Source: an uncultured Saprospiraceae bacterium
GTDB taxonomy: Bacteria; Bacteroidota; Bacteroidia; Chitinophagales; Saprospiraceae
Direction of reading: 5' to 3'
DNA: 64,000 nucleotides
Assembly: GCA_938016265.1 (NCBI GenBank)
Contig: CALLWB010000076.1
Coordinates: forward strand, 62,001 to 126,000
Shown here: positions 54,098 to 62,154 of the stretch, one piece after another
How positions within the stretch are numbered: the stretch's first letter is position 1
How the letters are laid out: every line of letters begins with the position of its first letter
Notes under the pieces: model-generated
Seen by the model: the letters and a program-made list of their open reading frames with translations, nothing else
Database searches by the model: none
Told to the model about the DNA's origin: nothing
Program-made: the position numbers and the translations under genes

Positions 54098-56476
54098 ATG
54101 ACTAATTACTACATAAAAACCATTGTGTTTGGCTTATTTTCTATTGTCTTTTGTTTAGATCTTCAAGCCACTACTTTCTACGTTTCTCCTTCAGGGAATG
54201 ACAGTAATCCAGGTACAATTTCTTCCCCCTGGCAAACCCCACAGAAAGCAGCAAATACCTTGACAGCTGGAGACCTCGTTTACTTCAGAGCGGGCGTCTA
54301 CAACGGATCAATGTACCCTAAAAATAGTGGCACAGCAGGAAACTACATCACCTATGCCGGATATCCCGGAGAGACTGCAATTTTTGATGGCAACCTGACT
54401 TCTGGTACTGGTTTCCACATGATGTCTTCCACCATTGACCACGAATTCATTACGATAAAAGACTTGACGATTCGCAATTATACTTCTGGAGGGATTATGA
54501 TTGGTTATGGTAAGAATGATTTTATTATTCAAAATGTCGAAATACATAACTGTTATCGATATGGGATATTTCTTGGGAACATTACCAATATTTTAATCGA
54601 CGGTTTAAATACACATGATCATGCAAATCCGAGTTCTAATACAGACGGTTATGGGATGTATGTCGAGTCTGCAGAAAACATGGAGGTAAAAAACTCCATC
54701 ATCCACAACAATCATCGGGATGGGATTGTCTGGTTTGGCTATACGAGTGATTATAATAGGAATTTGCGCATCCATCACTGCGAGGTATTTGACAACGGCA
54801 GGCAAGGTCTTTTGTTTTTTAGAACAGACGGCGCCTGGCTGCATGATATCGAAACGTATAGCAACGGAGCAACCGGTATCCAAGTAGAAACGGCCACCTA
54901 TAACTTCCTAATCCAGCGAATCAAAGCCTATGCGTGCTGTGATATTTATAATAGTGAGACAGGGATCTGGATTGACGAATGTGATACCGCCGTCCTTGAA
55001 GATTGCGAGATTTACAACAATGAAAAGGGTATAGGTATGAGCCAATGTCATAATGTTATTGTTCGGAATAACATCATTCATAACAACAATGGTCAAAACT
55101 CGACCTATCATAATAATAACTCGGGAATGTCTTTCGGTCCAGGTTCGGTTGGGAGCAGTCAGCCCAATGGATTTACCAAAAATGCAATATACAACAACAC
55201 GTGGCATAGCAACGGGTATGCAGGGAGTGTAGCCGGAAATCTGGCCAACCATTCAGGGGATCATTCCAATATTTTGAATAATTATTACCTCAATAATATC
55301 GTCTCGGAGACCGTCGGCAGTTATGAAGTCCGAATGGACAACCAGTCTGGAATACTAGATTTTGCTGATTTTGACTACAACAATTACTATAGAGCTTCGG
55401 GGTCCTTGCTTTTTTATCTGACTGGTGCGACTTCCTATACCAACTGGAAAACAAGTACTGGGTTTGATGCCAATTCAATTGTTGACAATCCACTGTTCAC
55501 CGACAAAACAAATTACGATTTCTCCTTGCAAGCGGGAGCACCAGGGATAGATGCTGGTCGTTTTTTGACTCGTACAACCTCTTCCGGCGTTAGCAGTATT
55601 CTATTTGTAGCAGACGTCTCGTTTTTCTCGGATGGTTTGGGGTTTGTATCTGGAGATCGCATCTACCTCGACGATGGGCAGTCAGCCAATATCACGTCAA
55701 TAGACCGCAATTTGAATCTGTTGGTGCTGGACAGTCAATTGACGTTTAGTTCAGGGCAAGGTGTTTCCTTACTCTATTGTGGGGCTGCGCCGGACATGGG
55801 TGCTATTGAGTACAACTCGTGTTCGCTTTTGGACTTAAAAGTTTTCTTGGAGGGCCCCTTGAATCCAGCCACCCTTTTGATGAGTGATAGTTTAGGACTA
55901 GACAATTTATTGCCGGAAACGGATCCGTATGAAAGTGCCTACACGGTGTCGACTCCTGCCATTTTTCTCAATCGATCGGTGGTGGATTGGATTTGGGTAG
56001 AATTGAGAGATGCAAATGCGCTTACTACGATTGTTGCGAGCCAGGCAGCCTTGTTGTTGAATACAGGTGAAGTGATCTCGGCAGACGGCCGCTCACTTGC
56101 CTTTAATGTAGGGCAGGGCAACTATTCTATTTTTGTAAAACATCGCAATCACCTGGCGGTTATGAGCCCACAACCGATCAGTTTTGGAGAAGGACAGACG
56201 ACTGTTTTTGACTTTACGACGCAGGATAGCTATCAGGATATTGGGTCGGGAGCCAAGGAGGTGATTTCAGGAGTATGGGCGATGTATGTAGGAGATGGAA
56301 GTCCTGATCCAAGTGGCTACGATATCAATTTTGAAGACAAGTTGTTGTGGAATATTGAAAATGGAAACTTCCAACAATACCTAAACGGAGATTTCAACTT
56401 TGATGGCGATGTAAATGGAATGGATAATGTTATTTTTTATCCGAACTTTGGCATTTTTTCCAGTATTCCCAAGTAG
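54098..56476 (+). CDS. Secreted right-handed beta-helix protein with the giant-protein C-terminal module
   Basis: 792 residues from the ATG at 54098, chosen for its signal peptide (MTNYYIKTIVFGLFSIVFCL, ending LQA); an in-frame ATG at 54059 would add 13 residues. Residues ~24-500 are a parallel beta-helix: TFYVSPSGNDSNPGTISSPW is the usual opening of right-handed beta-helix surface enzymes, followed by many turns with N and H ladders (VEIHNCYRYGIFLGN, IIHNNHRDGIVWFG, EIYNNEKGIGMSQCHN). Residues ~577-792 repeat the C-terminal module of the giant G8 proteins: FLEGPLNPATLL, VVDWIWVELRD, KHRNHLAVM and dockerin-like GDFNFDGDVNGMD. Polysaccharide lyase or adhesin roles are possible; no catalytic residues can be assigned. 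No T9SS domain is visible. Confidence 0.88.
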   Translation: MTNYYIKTIVFGLFSIVFCLDLQATTFYVSPSGNDSNPGTISSPWQTPQKAANTLTAGDLVYFRAGVYNGSMYPKNSGTAGNYITYAGYPGETAIFDGNLTSGTGFHMMSSTIDHEFITIKDLTIRNYTSGGIMIGYGKNDFIIQNVEIHNCYRYGIFLGNITNILIDGLNTHDHANPSSNTDGYGMYVESAENMEVKNSIIHNNHRDGIVWFGYTSDYNRNLRIHHCEVFDNGRQGLLFFRTDGAWLHDIETYSNGATGIQVETATYNFLIQRIKAYACCDIYNSETGIWIDECDTAVLEDCEIYNNEKGIGMSQCHNVIVRNNIIHNNNGQNSTYHNNNSGMSFGPGSVGSSQPNGFTKNAIYNNTWHSNGYAGSVAGNLANHSGDHSNILNNYYLNNIVSETVGSYEVRMDNQSGILDFADFDYNNYYRASGSLLFYLTGATSYTNWKTSTGFDANSIVDNPLFTDKTNYDFSLQAGAPGIDAGRFLTRTTSSGVSSILFVADVSFFSDGLGFVSGDRIYLDDGQSANITSIDRNLNLLVLDSQLTFSSGQGVSLLYCGAAPDMGAIEYNSCSLLDLKVFLEGPLNPATLLMSDSLGLDNLLPETDPYESAYTVSTPAIFLNRSVVDWIWVELRDANALTTIVASQAALLLNTGEVISADGRSLAFNVGQGNYSIFVKHRNHLAVMSPQPISFGEGQTTVFDFTTQDSYQDIGSGAKEVISGVWAMYVGDGSPDPSGYDINFEDKLLWNIENGNFQQYLNGDFNFDGDVNGMDNVIFYPNFGIFSSIPK

Positions 56477-56506
56477 AGGGATTGCTATTCACCACATACA
56501 AATGGA

Positions 56507-57376
56507 TTAAAATCTCCGAGCATGATTCTGTGAAAACCGCCACTCAGGAGTTTCCAGCACAGGGTCAAAGTTTATTGAATACCAAGGAGAAATAGTAGCC
56601 TCTTTTTTGTTTTTCAGAATATGTAGTTCTTGAGCCGGATTGTATCCTTGAGCTAGAAGAACTATTCGTTCTCCAGTAGCTGATACCGCTTGATCTACGA
56701 TGATAATGCCGTGTCCATATCCAGGAGGCCCACCCTCAACGTAAGCATCTCCGATATCTACGGAACAATGGTCTATAGCTTGCATATCGTCGCTTAATGA
56801 TTGGGTGCCAGCATACATCATAATGTGATACAAATAGGATAGAAAGGTTTTTCTTGTTGAACTCGCCGCTGCTGTCTTTTGCCATATATAAGTGTCCCGG
56901 CCATTCTTCCCGAAAGTCGGATCATTAATAATTTTGGTGCGCCAGCCTAGCTTCCATTTGCTCCAGGTAACTGGGTCCTTGCAACAAGTATAGCTGAATT
57001 TGATTTGATCTGCCTTCTTCGATAAAAACAAATATTCGGCTCGAAGTCGTATAATTACATCAATGCATTGTTGCAGATTTTTGCCTATAAAATCTAAATG
57101 TATGACTGCAGCATGAGTGGATTGATTTGGCTTTAGCTGACCATCCCATTCATTTACCGGGGCGTCTGGGGGTTGGAGAGGGAGATTTCTCAGCCAGTCC
57201 TGAAAGCTGTTTGGGGTTGTCACTGTGCGCTGATATCCTTTTGGCGGGGCAATTCTTGAGGCAATGGTCTCTTGCAGGGTGTCGGTTTTGAGCCAGGGGT
57301 AGTTTTCTGAATGCTGTGCAATTATTGGGGTTGCAAATGCTAGCAATAGGATAAATAATGTTGAATAGTGATTCAT
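56507..57376 (-). CDS. DUF4846 family secreted protein
   Basis: 289 residues from the ATG at 57376 (MNHYSTLFILLLAFATPIIA signal peptide); the frame is open to 57415. Family motifs: an N-terminal RIAPPKGYQRT, FQDWLRNLPLQPP, AAVIHLDFIGKNLQQCIDVIIRLRAEYL-type stretch (LDFIGKNLQQCIDVIIRLRA), FSYTCC and the closing GDAYVEGGPPGYGHGIIIVD with several conserved tryptophans. The family is widespread in Bacteroidota, is secreted, and has no established function. It converges with the beta-helix gene. Confidence 0.88.
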   Translation of the reverse strand: MNHYSTLFILLLAFATPIIAQHSENYPWLKTDTLQETIASRIAPPKGYQRTVTTPNSFQDWLRNLPLQPPDAPVNEWDGQLKPNQSTHAAVIHLDFIGKNLQQCIDVIIRLRAEYLFLSKKADQIKFSYTCCKDPVTWSKWKLGWRTKIINDPTFGKNGRDTYIWQKTAAASSTRKTFLSYLYHIMMYAGTQSLSDDMQAIDHCSVDIGDAYVEGGPPGYGHGIIIVDQAVSATGERIVLLAQGYNPAQELHILKNKKEATISPWYSINFDPVLETPEWRFSQNHARRF

Positions 57377-57569
57377 CGTTATTATAACGAAGTAATTCAA
57401 AAAAGAAACATGCAAATAATAAAAAACTGGTTACTTATTATGATTAATAGGCATTAATATGGGAATTGGATAAAGTATAGTCGTTATTAGTTATAATAGT
57501 TTTGCCTCAAACCAATTACTAATTTTCCATTAACCTTCAACTTCCTCCAATCCACATTAATTAAAATAA

Positions 57570-58367
57570 ATGAAAATGATAGTAAAAAAATGGATGCCTG
57601 CAGTTTTGGTCTTAATGCTATTTTTGGGATGCCAATCCGAAAGTCAATACGAAGCAGACCGCGCCCCCCAGGGACAAACAATGGACGAATCTAAGGAATC
57701 AGGGGAGGAGCAAAAAACAGAAGACGCGGTGGAGCGAAAACTACTAAAAACAGGCCACATCACCTTCGAATCCAACAACCTGCAAGCAACAAAGAAACAA
57801 GTACTTGAATCAATCGCCAACAATAAAGGGTACGTAGCCGCTGACCAAGAGTATAAGTCGTCTGGTCGGGTCTCTAACAGTTTGACCATCCGAGTACCTG
57901 CTTCCAATTTTGACAAGTTGGTAGCTGAGACGACAAATGGTATATCCAGGTTTGATCAGAAAAAAATAGAAGTCCGAGATGTAACGGAGGAGTTTGTGGA
58001 TACGGAAGCTCGGCTCAAAGCAAAAAAGGAGTTGGAAGCTCGATATTTGCAATTACTAAAAAAAGCGAACTCGGTAACGGAACTGCTGGAAGTGGAAAAA
58101 CAGCTAGGGGAGCTGCGGGGCAAAATTGAGTCTGTGGAGGGTCGGCTAAAATATCTCGAAAGTAAAGTTTCTTTTGCTACGCTTCACCTCACATTCTACC
58201 AGCAAGTACCAAAAGAGACGGCCTTCGGAATAGAATTTAAAAATGGATTCAGAAATGGGTGGAATAATTTGATCCATTTTCTGTTGTTTTTGGTGAACAT
58301 ATGGCCATTTATTCTCCTTTTTGGAATTGCGCTTTGGGGAGCTAGCAGGTGGAGGAGAAGAAATTGA
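57570..58367 (+). CDS. DUF4349 lipoprotein
   Basis: 265 residues. The signal ends in a lipobox LFLGC (C21). A low-complexity acidic stretch follows (about 30-55), then the DUF4349 body: KLLKTGHITFESNNLQATKK, GYVAADQEYKSSGRVSNSL, TIRVPASNFDKLV, a coiled coil (about 150-195) with LLEVEKQLGELRGKIESVEG, and a C-terminal membrane helix (FLLFLVNIWPFILLFGIALW) ending in RWRRRN. The family is common in many phyla, and it is thought to act in envelope signalling or stress; exact role unknown. Confidence 0.9.
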   Translation: MKMIVKKWMPAVLVLMLFLGCQSESQYEADRAPQGQTMDESKESGEEQKTEDAVERKLLKTGHITFESNNLQATKKQVLESIANNKGYVAADQEYKSSGRVSNSLTIRVPASNFDKLVAETTNGISRFDQKKIEVRDVTEEFVDTEARLKAKKELEARYLQLLKKANSVTELLEVEKQLGELRGKIESVEGRLKYLESKVSFATLHLTFYQQVPKETAFGIEFKNGFRNGWNNLIHFLLFLVNIWPFILLFGIALWGASRWRRRN

Positions 58368-58405
58368 TCCTAGATCTTTAAAAAAATACATCCGATTAAA
58401 ATCAA

Positions 58406-58450
58406 AAATGCCCAGAATACTAACAAACGTTGTATCCCGGGCATTTCTTT
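58406..58450 (+). terminator. Terminator of the DUF4349 gene
   Basis: AAATGCCC and GGGCATTT form an 8-bp stem with a partly paired interior (ATAC and GTAT), followed by CTTT. It lies 39 bases after the DUF4349 stop, between convergent genes. Confidence 0.7.
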
Positions 58451-58483
58451 GCTTTTAACTATCCATTGGACAGCGCGATTTTT

Positions 58484-58720
58484 TTAATGAAGCGGCTCGA
58501 GTTGAGTACTTTGACTATATCCAAGTATTTTATTAATCGCTTCCGTCTTCGGGTTGAATTCAACTTTGGGTAAAGCAGTAATTGCTTTCAGCGTAGCTTC
58601 GTAAAGCTCTCGGACCTCAAAGTTTAAGTCAATTGCTTCTTCTAACCGTAGTTTTTCCGAAGTAGAAACTTCTTTGTAAATGTACTTGATAATTTGATCT
58701 TGAGTAAATGTGTTTTTCAT
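58484..58720 (-). CDS. Small anti-sigma-like protein
   Basis: 78 residues. The sequence (MKNTFTQDQIIKYIYKEVST, then LRLEEAIDLNFEVRELYEATL) has the layout of the short cytoplasmic anti-sigma-like N-terminal domains that are frequent in Bacteroidota (helix 1 with Y-x-Y-x-E, helix 2 with E-x-A, helix 3 with L-Y), but without the zinc-binding HxxxCxxC and without a membrane helix. It could be a stand-alone regulator. No sigma factor is adjacent. Confident as a gene, tentative as to role. Confidence 0.65.
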   Translation of the reverse strand: MKNTFTQDQIIKYIYKEVSTSEKLRLEEAIDLNFEVRELYEATLKAITALPKVEFNPKTEAINKILGYSQSTQLEPLH

Positions 58721-58805
58721 AATTAATTGATTACGTTGCAGGTGTATGATAATGTGTGTTGTTTTTAAATAAATAAGAATTCACAATTTTCACCATATAA
58801 ACATA

Positions 58806-58834
58806 AAAGCCCGGCAGTTTATTGCACGAGCTTT
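58806..58834 (-). terminator. Terminator of tatA
   Basis: On the minus strand, AAAGCTCGTGCA and TGCCGGGCTTT form a stem with one mismatch and one bulge, followed by TATGTTT. It lies 110 bases after the tatA stop. Confidence 0.5.
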
Positions 58835-58944
58835 AATATTTTTTTAGAAAAGACCAGATTATTTGTATAAAGAGATGCGTTCTTGTATTCAGAATACTGG
58901 CAAACCCTTTAATGTTTGAATATTCACAAAAAAAACAATAAAAT

Positions 58945-59166
58945 TTATTTCTCAGGTTCTATAGCCTTCTCTTGTTCTTCAGCGTCTCTGATTCCCTTCT
59001 TTATTTCGCCTTCTACGGTAGCCTTGGCACTATTGAATTCGCGGATTCCTTTTCCTAAACCACGCATGAGTTCTGGAATCTTTTTTCCGCCAAACAATAA
59101 TAAAATGACAAATAGAATGATAATAATTTCTGGTCCTCCAGGTACTACTAATAGTATAAAATTCAT
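58945..59166 (-). CDS. tatA: Twin-arginine translocase subunit TatA/TatE
   Basis: 73 residues. The single N-terminal membrane helix ([20 protein letters not shown]) is followed by the amphipathic helix ([20 protein letters not shown]) with the conserved [16 protein letters not shown], and an acidic lysine-rich tail. TatA forms the size-variable pore for folded proteins with a twin-arginine signal. tatC is not adjacent; single tatA genes are common. Confidence 0.93.
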   Translation of the reverse strand: MNFILLVVPGGPEIIIILFVILLLFGGKKIPELMRGLGKGIREFNSAKATVEGEIKKGIRDAEEQEKAIEPEK

Positions 59167-59368
59167 AACGTATTGTTTTATGCTCGGCCAAGTTAAATAA
59201 TAAAGTTGGATTAAAAAATTCGATTAGAATTTGATCCAGATACATTAGTTGGGTTCTAAATGATTGGTTACTGGCCGAGAACTAATAATAAAAATACAAC
59301 AATTAAGGGAGTAAAAAAAGGGGCGTCAAAAATCAACGCGTTCTTTTGTTATTTTATTAAAGGCAGGC

Positions 59369-60955
59369 CTACAAGGATTTCCTAAAAAAAGACTCATTTA
59401 TTGTTTTAGAGTTGAAATCTTCCAAGTCTTTTATTGTTTGATTTTTGCTGATCAATTTGAAAGTTGCATTCTTTCCATCTTCATCTACTGTCAGTATTCC
59501 ATCTATTTGAAAGTTGTCTTCCAGCCACCGGTCTACCCAGTCCACAGACAACAGAATACTCAATCGGCCATCGGCGTTCTGTTTCCAGGACGTCACTTTT
59601 GTCGTTTTAGACAATGTAGGATCTGAATGTACTAAGCGTATTATGTATTTCTCGATGGCGGAAGCGTAGTTTTGAGCTAGCGCAGAATAATCTTTCTTGA
59701 CAATTGATGCAGGAACAACAACCGGTGGTGTCTCCAATACTGTCGCTTTCTCCTTTCTAATTTCTTTTTTGACAGGGACTATTTTTTCTACAGTTGTTGC
59801 CGGTTTTTCTATCAATGGAGTAGGCGTCAAATTTTCCGCTATTGGAGCTTTGCTAGTTGTTGGTTTAGGAGCGGGAATTGCTTCGTACAAATCAACCTTC
59901 GCTTCTACAGGAACATATAGATCGTGTGCTATCGAAGGTTCTTTTTCTACAACTGTAGGGGGGACCTCCTTGCAGTCTGCTATTTCTTTTAGGTTTTCTG
60001 TATGGGCAACTGGCGTAGGAATTACATCTCGGACCTTTCTTACGACTGGTGCTTTTTCTTTTTCACTAAAAATTTCGTCCTCTATGCAATCAAGTGCTGT
60101 GAAAAGTGGCAGTGCTGATTCAACAATAGGATCGGCAGAGATTGGTACAGGAGCGTGGAGGGCTACATTCAACGCATGATCCAGTTTTCCTTTATCAAGG
60201 ACGATCGGGAAAGAGGCTTTTGCTCCAGCTATTTCAACATTGGTCTCAAAATCGAACTCTAGTTTACCGTTATAAATGGCTTGTTGAATTTGCCGTTTGA
60301 AATACTGATAGTTCTCCGAATTACTAAGATCAAAAACGCCTGTTTCTCCATTTATAGGAACAGAGACTTCTGCGGTATTCCCTTTTGTAAACAATTTTAT
60401 CGACCCGCGCAATTGTCTGAAGTCAGTATTGAGTATTTCTACTTGATTGGTTTGCCCAAATATCGCTCGTTTAAGTACCGGGCGAAGCGTAAACTCTCCC
60501 AAGAAAATTCTATTATTAAATGGGTAGTTGACGGTGGGGTTTATGGTAAGTAATTTAGGGGACGCAAAAATTGTTTTTTGCTCACAGGCAGTTTTTCCGT
60601 TGCGGGTAACACAATACTTAACTGACAATTTTTCTTTGCTCCCCAACTGCGCATCGGGAATAGTGATTGCGCTTTTGTCGCTACCTTCATAGACAAGATT
60701 ATCTCTGGAGTCATGAATGGTAATTTTTTCTTCTACGGCTGGACTGGCAACAAAACCAGCGGCAACAAAACCTAAGGTATAGTCAGAAATAATTTGAACA
60801 TTGTCCCAATTCAGTCTGTTTATTTGAACAGATTCTATTTTTAGAGGAGATGTATTATTTTGATGTCCCGATGTTTGTTGTAAATAAATCGTTATTGTCG
60901 CAAATGCAACAAAAACAAGGAGCAAAATTTTATTCTTAGATAATTGATTTATCAT
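59369..60955 (-). CDS. Unrecognised membrane-anchored or secreted protein with Pro/Lys-rich linker
   Basis: 528 residues. An N-terminal signal anchor (ILLLVFVAFATITIYL, about 10-26) is followed by a folded region of ~270 residues with two cysteines (KYCVTRNGKTACEQKT) and beta-rich segments (FTLRPVLKRAIFGQTNQVEI, VSVPINGETGVFDLSN). The middle (about 290-425) is a low-complexity proline/lysine/glutamate-rich linker (APKPTTSKAPIAENLTP, VPVKKEIRKEKA). The C-terminal ~100 residues form a compact domain (YASAIEKYIIRLVHSDPTLS, LSVDWVDRWLEDNFQIDG, KNATFKLISKNQTIKDL). I recognise no family. The linker suggests it spans the periplasm. Single-gene unit. Confidence 0.85.
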   Translation of the reverse strand: MINQLSKNKILLLVFVAFATITIYLQQTSGHQNNTSPLKIESVQINRLNWDNVQIISDYTLGFVAAGFVASPAVEEKITIHDSRDNLVYEGSDKSAITIPDAQLGSKEKLSVKYCVTRNGKTACEQKTIFASPKLLTINPTVNYPFNNRIFLGEFTLRPVLKRAIFGQTNQVEILNTDFRQLRGSIKLFTKGNTAEVSVPINGETGVFDLSNSENYQYFKRQIQQAIYNGKLEFDFETNVEIAGAKASFPIVLDKGKLDHALNVALHAPVPISADPIVESALPLFTALDCIEDEIFSEKEKAPVVRKVRDVIPTPVAHTENLKEIADCKEVPPTVVEKEPSIAHDLYVPVEAKVDLYEAIPAPKPTTSKAPIAENLTPTPLIEKPATTVEKIVPVKKEIRKEKATVLETPPVVVPASIVKKDYSALAQNYASAIEKYIIRLVHSDPTLSKTTKVTSWKQNADGRLSILLSVDWVDRWLEDNFQIDGILTVDEDGKNATFKLISKNQTIKDLEDFNSKTINESFFRKSL

Positions 60956-61044
60956 AATAATACCGGGTAGATTAAGTATTCAAATATAAAAATTATTATT
61001 GAATCAAAATAACAAAGTGCATGATAATGTCGGTCTATGGCAAA

Positions 61045-61074
61045 AAAAAAGCTCCACATAAGTGGAGCTTTTTT
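61045..61074 (-). terminator. Terminator of the first ArsR-type gene
   Basis: AAAAAAGCTCCAC and GTGGAGCTTTTTT form a perfect 13-bp stem with a 4-base loop. It is symmetrical, so it works on both strands; it directly follows the ArsR-type gene on the minus strand. Confidence 0.9.
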
Positions 61075-61102
61075 AGATATCTATAGACGTTTGTTGTTGT
61101 AA

Positions 61103-61414
61103 CTACTTGTCTTCTTCTAAGAAACTATCCACTGCTTTTACAACGTGCGCAACTTTAGGATAGTTGATATTGTAATGAATAAACTTTCCTTCTCGGGAAG
61201 TTTGAACAATATCCGCAAGTCTTAGGATGCGTAAATGTTGTGAAGTAATAGATTGTTCAAGCTTCAACGTATTGTAAATTTTGTTTACGTTGATGGTTTT
61301 GTGTTTGTCGATGAATTCTAAAATCTTCATACGGAGAGGGTGAGCTAACGCTCGTAGTATCTCCGCAGAAACCTGTAGATTTTCATCATTAATTCTAACC
61401 TTTGCCTTTCTCAT
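61103..61414 (-). CDS. ArsR-type winged-helix regulator (copy 1)
   Basis: 103 residues. The helix-turn-helix is LKLEQSITSQHLRILRLADIV with SREGKFIHYNIN forming the wing; LRALAHPLRMKILEFIDKHK precedes it. Classic ArsR proteins bind metal through cysteines such as ELCVC in helix 3; this protein has no cysteine at all, so it senses something else or acts constitutively. It follows a second, paralogous ArsR-type gene on the same strand, separated by a hairpin and a palindrome. Confidence 0.92.
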   Translation of the reverse strand: MRKAKVRINDENLQVSAEILRALAHPLRMKILEFIDKHKTINVNKIYNTLKLEQSITSQHLRILRLADIVQTSREGKFIHYNINYPKVAHVVKAVDSFLEEDK

Positions 61415-61555
61415 AATAAAATAGCCTTTTTGTTAAGAAATGAAAGAACTGTCAAATTAATGCTGATATGCACTAAAATATGTAAATAAAACGATGTAAC
61501 AACTCAAATGTTATCCATCATATAAATCTTTTTTTTATGTTATGGGTTAAAATAA

Positions 61556-61591
61556 ATGTGCTATGGTCTGTTTTGGGAACGCATAGCACAT
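61556..61591 (-). terminator. Hairpin downstream of the second ArsR-type gene
   Basis: ATGTGCTATG (61556-61565) and CATAGCACAT (61582-61591) form a perfect 10-bp stem with a 16-base loop. On the minus strand TTATTTTAAC follows. It probably terminates the transcript of the second ArsR-type gene. Confidence 0.6.
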
Positions 61592-61593
61592 CT

Positions 61594-61613
61594 ATTTTTT
61601 GTATACAAAAAAT
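61594..61613. promoter_or_regulatory. 20-bp perfect palindrome, possible ArsR-type operator
   Basis: ATTTTTTGTATACAAAAAAT is a perfect palindrome centred on GTATAC, located between the two ArsR-type genes and next to the terminator hairpin of the second. ArsR-type dimers bind short inverted repeats, so it could be an operator for the downstream copy. The distance of about 180 bases to that gene is long. Confidence 0.35.
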
Positions 61614-61643
61614 GTATCCCTCCGCTAAATTAGCAATTTCTAA

Positions 61644-61982
61644 TTACTTAACCAATTCTTCAACTAAGCCGGAGATTTGCTTTAATCTATCTTTATCTAA
61701 AGAATAATAGATGAATTTTCCTTGTCTATCAGTTACTACAACGCCCGCTCTTCTTAAGATAGCTAAGTGTTGAGAAGCTACTGATTGTTCAAGACGCAAC
61801 TTAATATAGATGTCTGTGACAGTCATTCTGTCGTTCTCCTCTAAGAGGTCAATGACTGATTGACGTAATTTATGATTCACAGCTCTTAATACTAATACTG
61901 CTTTTCTTAGCTCTGCGTAGTCAAGGTGTATGTCTTTCTTACCTTTACTTAATACGACACTTTCGTTTTTTTGTTTCCTCAT
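61644..61982 (-). CDS. ArsR-type winged-helix regulator (copy 2)
   Basis: 112 residues from the ATG at 61982 (MRKQKNESVVLS); a longer frame to 62054 adds a hydrophobic head that relatives lack. It is a paralogue of the neighbouring regulator: LRLEQSVASQHLAILRRAGVVV corresponds to LKLEQSITSQHLRILRLADIVQ, and DRQGKFIYYSLD to SREGKFIHYNIN. Cysteine-free, so without the classic metal site. The gene has its own -7 element. Confidence 0.92.
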   Translation of the reverse strand: MRKQKNESVVLSKGKKDIHLDYAELRKAVLVLRAVNHKLRQSVIDLLEENDRMTVTDIYIKLRLEQSVASQHLAILRRAGVVVTDRQGKFIYYSLDKDRLKQISGLVEELVK

Positions 61983-62097
61983 TTTAAAAATATTTTGAAG
62001 TATTTTGTTATATAATAAAATTAATAAATATTTACTTGACAAAAACCATACCAATGCAAACGTTTGATTTTGTTGTCGAAACAGAAGTAGGTATTTG

Positions 62098-62105
62098 CAA
62101 ATATA
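62098..62105 (-). promoter_or_regulatory. -7 element of the second ArsR-type gene, inside a palindrome
   Basis: On the minus strand TATATTTG fits TAnnTTTG. It overlaps the 12-base palindrome TATTTGCAAATA (62092-62103), a plausible operator position for autoregulation. The leader to the ATG at 61982 would be about 110 bases. CAAACGTTTG at 62057-62066 is a second small palindrome downstream of it. Confidence 0.45.
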
Positions 62106-62154
62106 TCATATATCTACAATTAAATACGTCTGTTTTGTAAAAAGGTTGCGTTTG

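Noticed and set aside
59697-60179. A 160-codon frame on the plus strand opposite the linker of the 59369-60955 protein.
   Set aside because: It is antisense to the low-complexity Pro/Lys/Glu linker, whose complement is naturally free of stops; composition is Ser/Thr/Gly repeats with no family.
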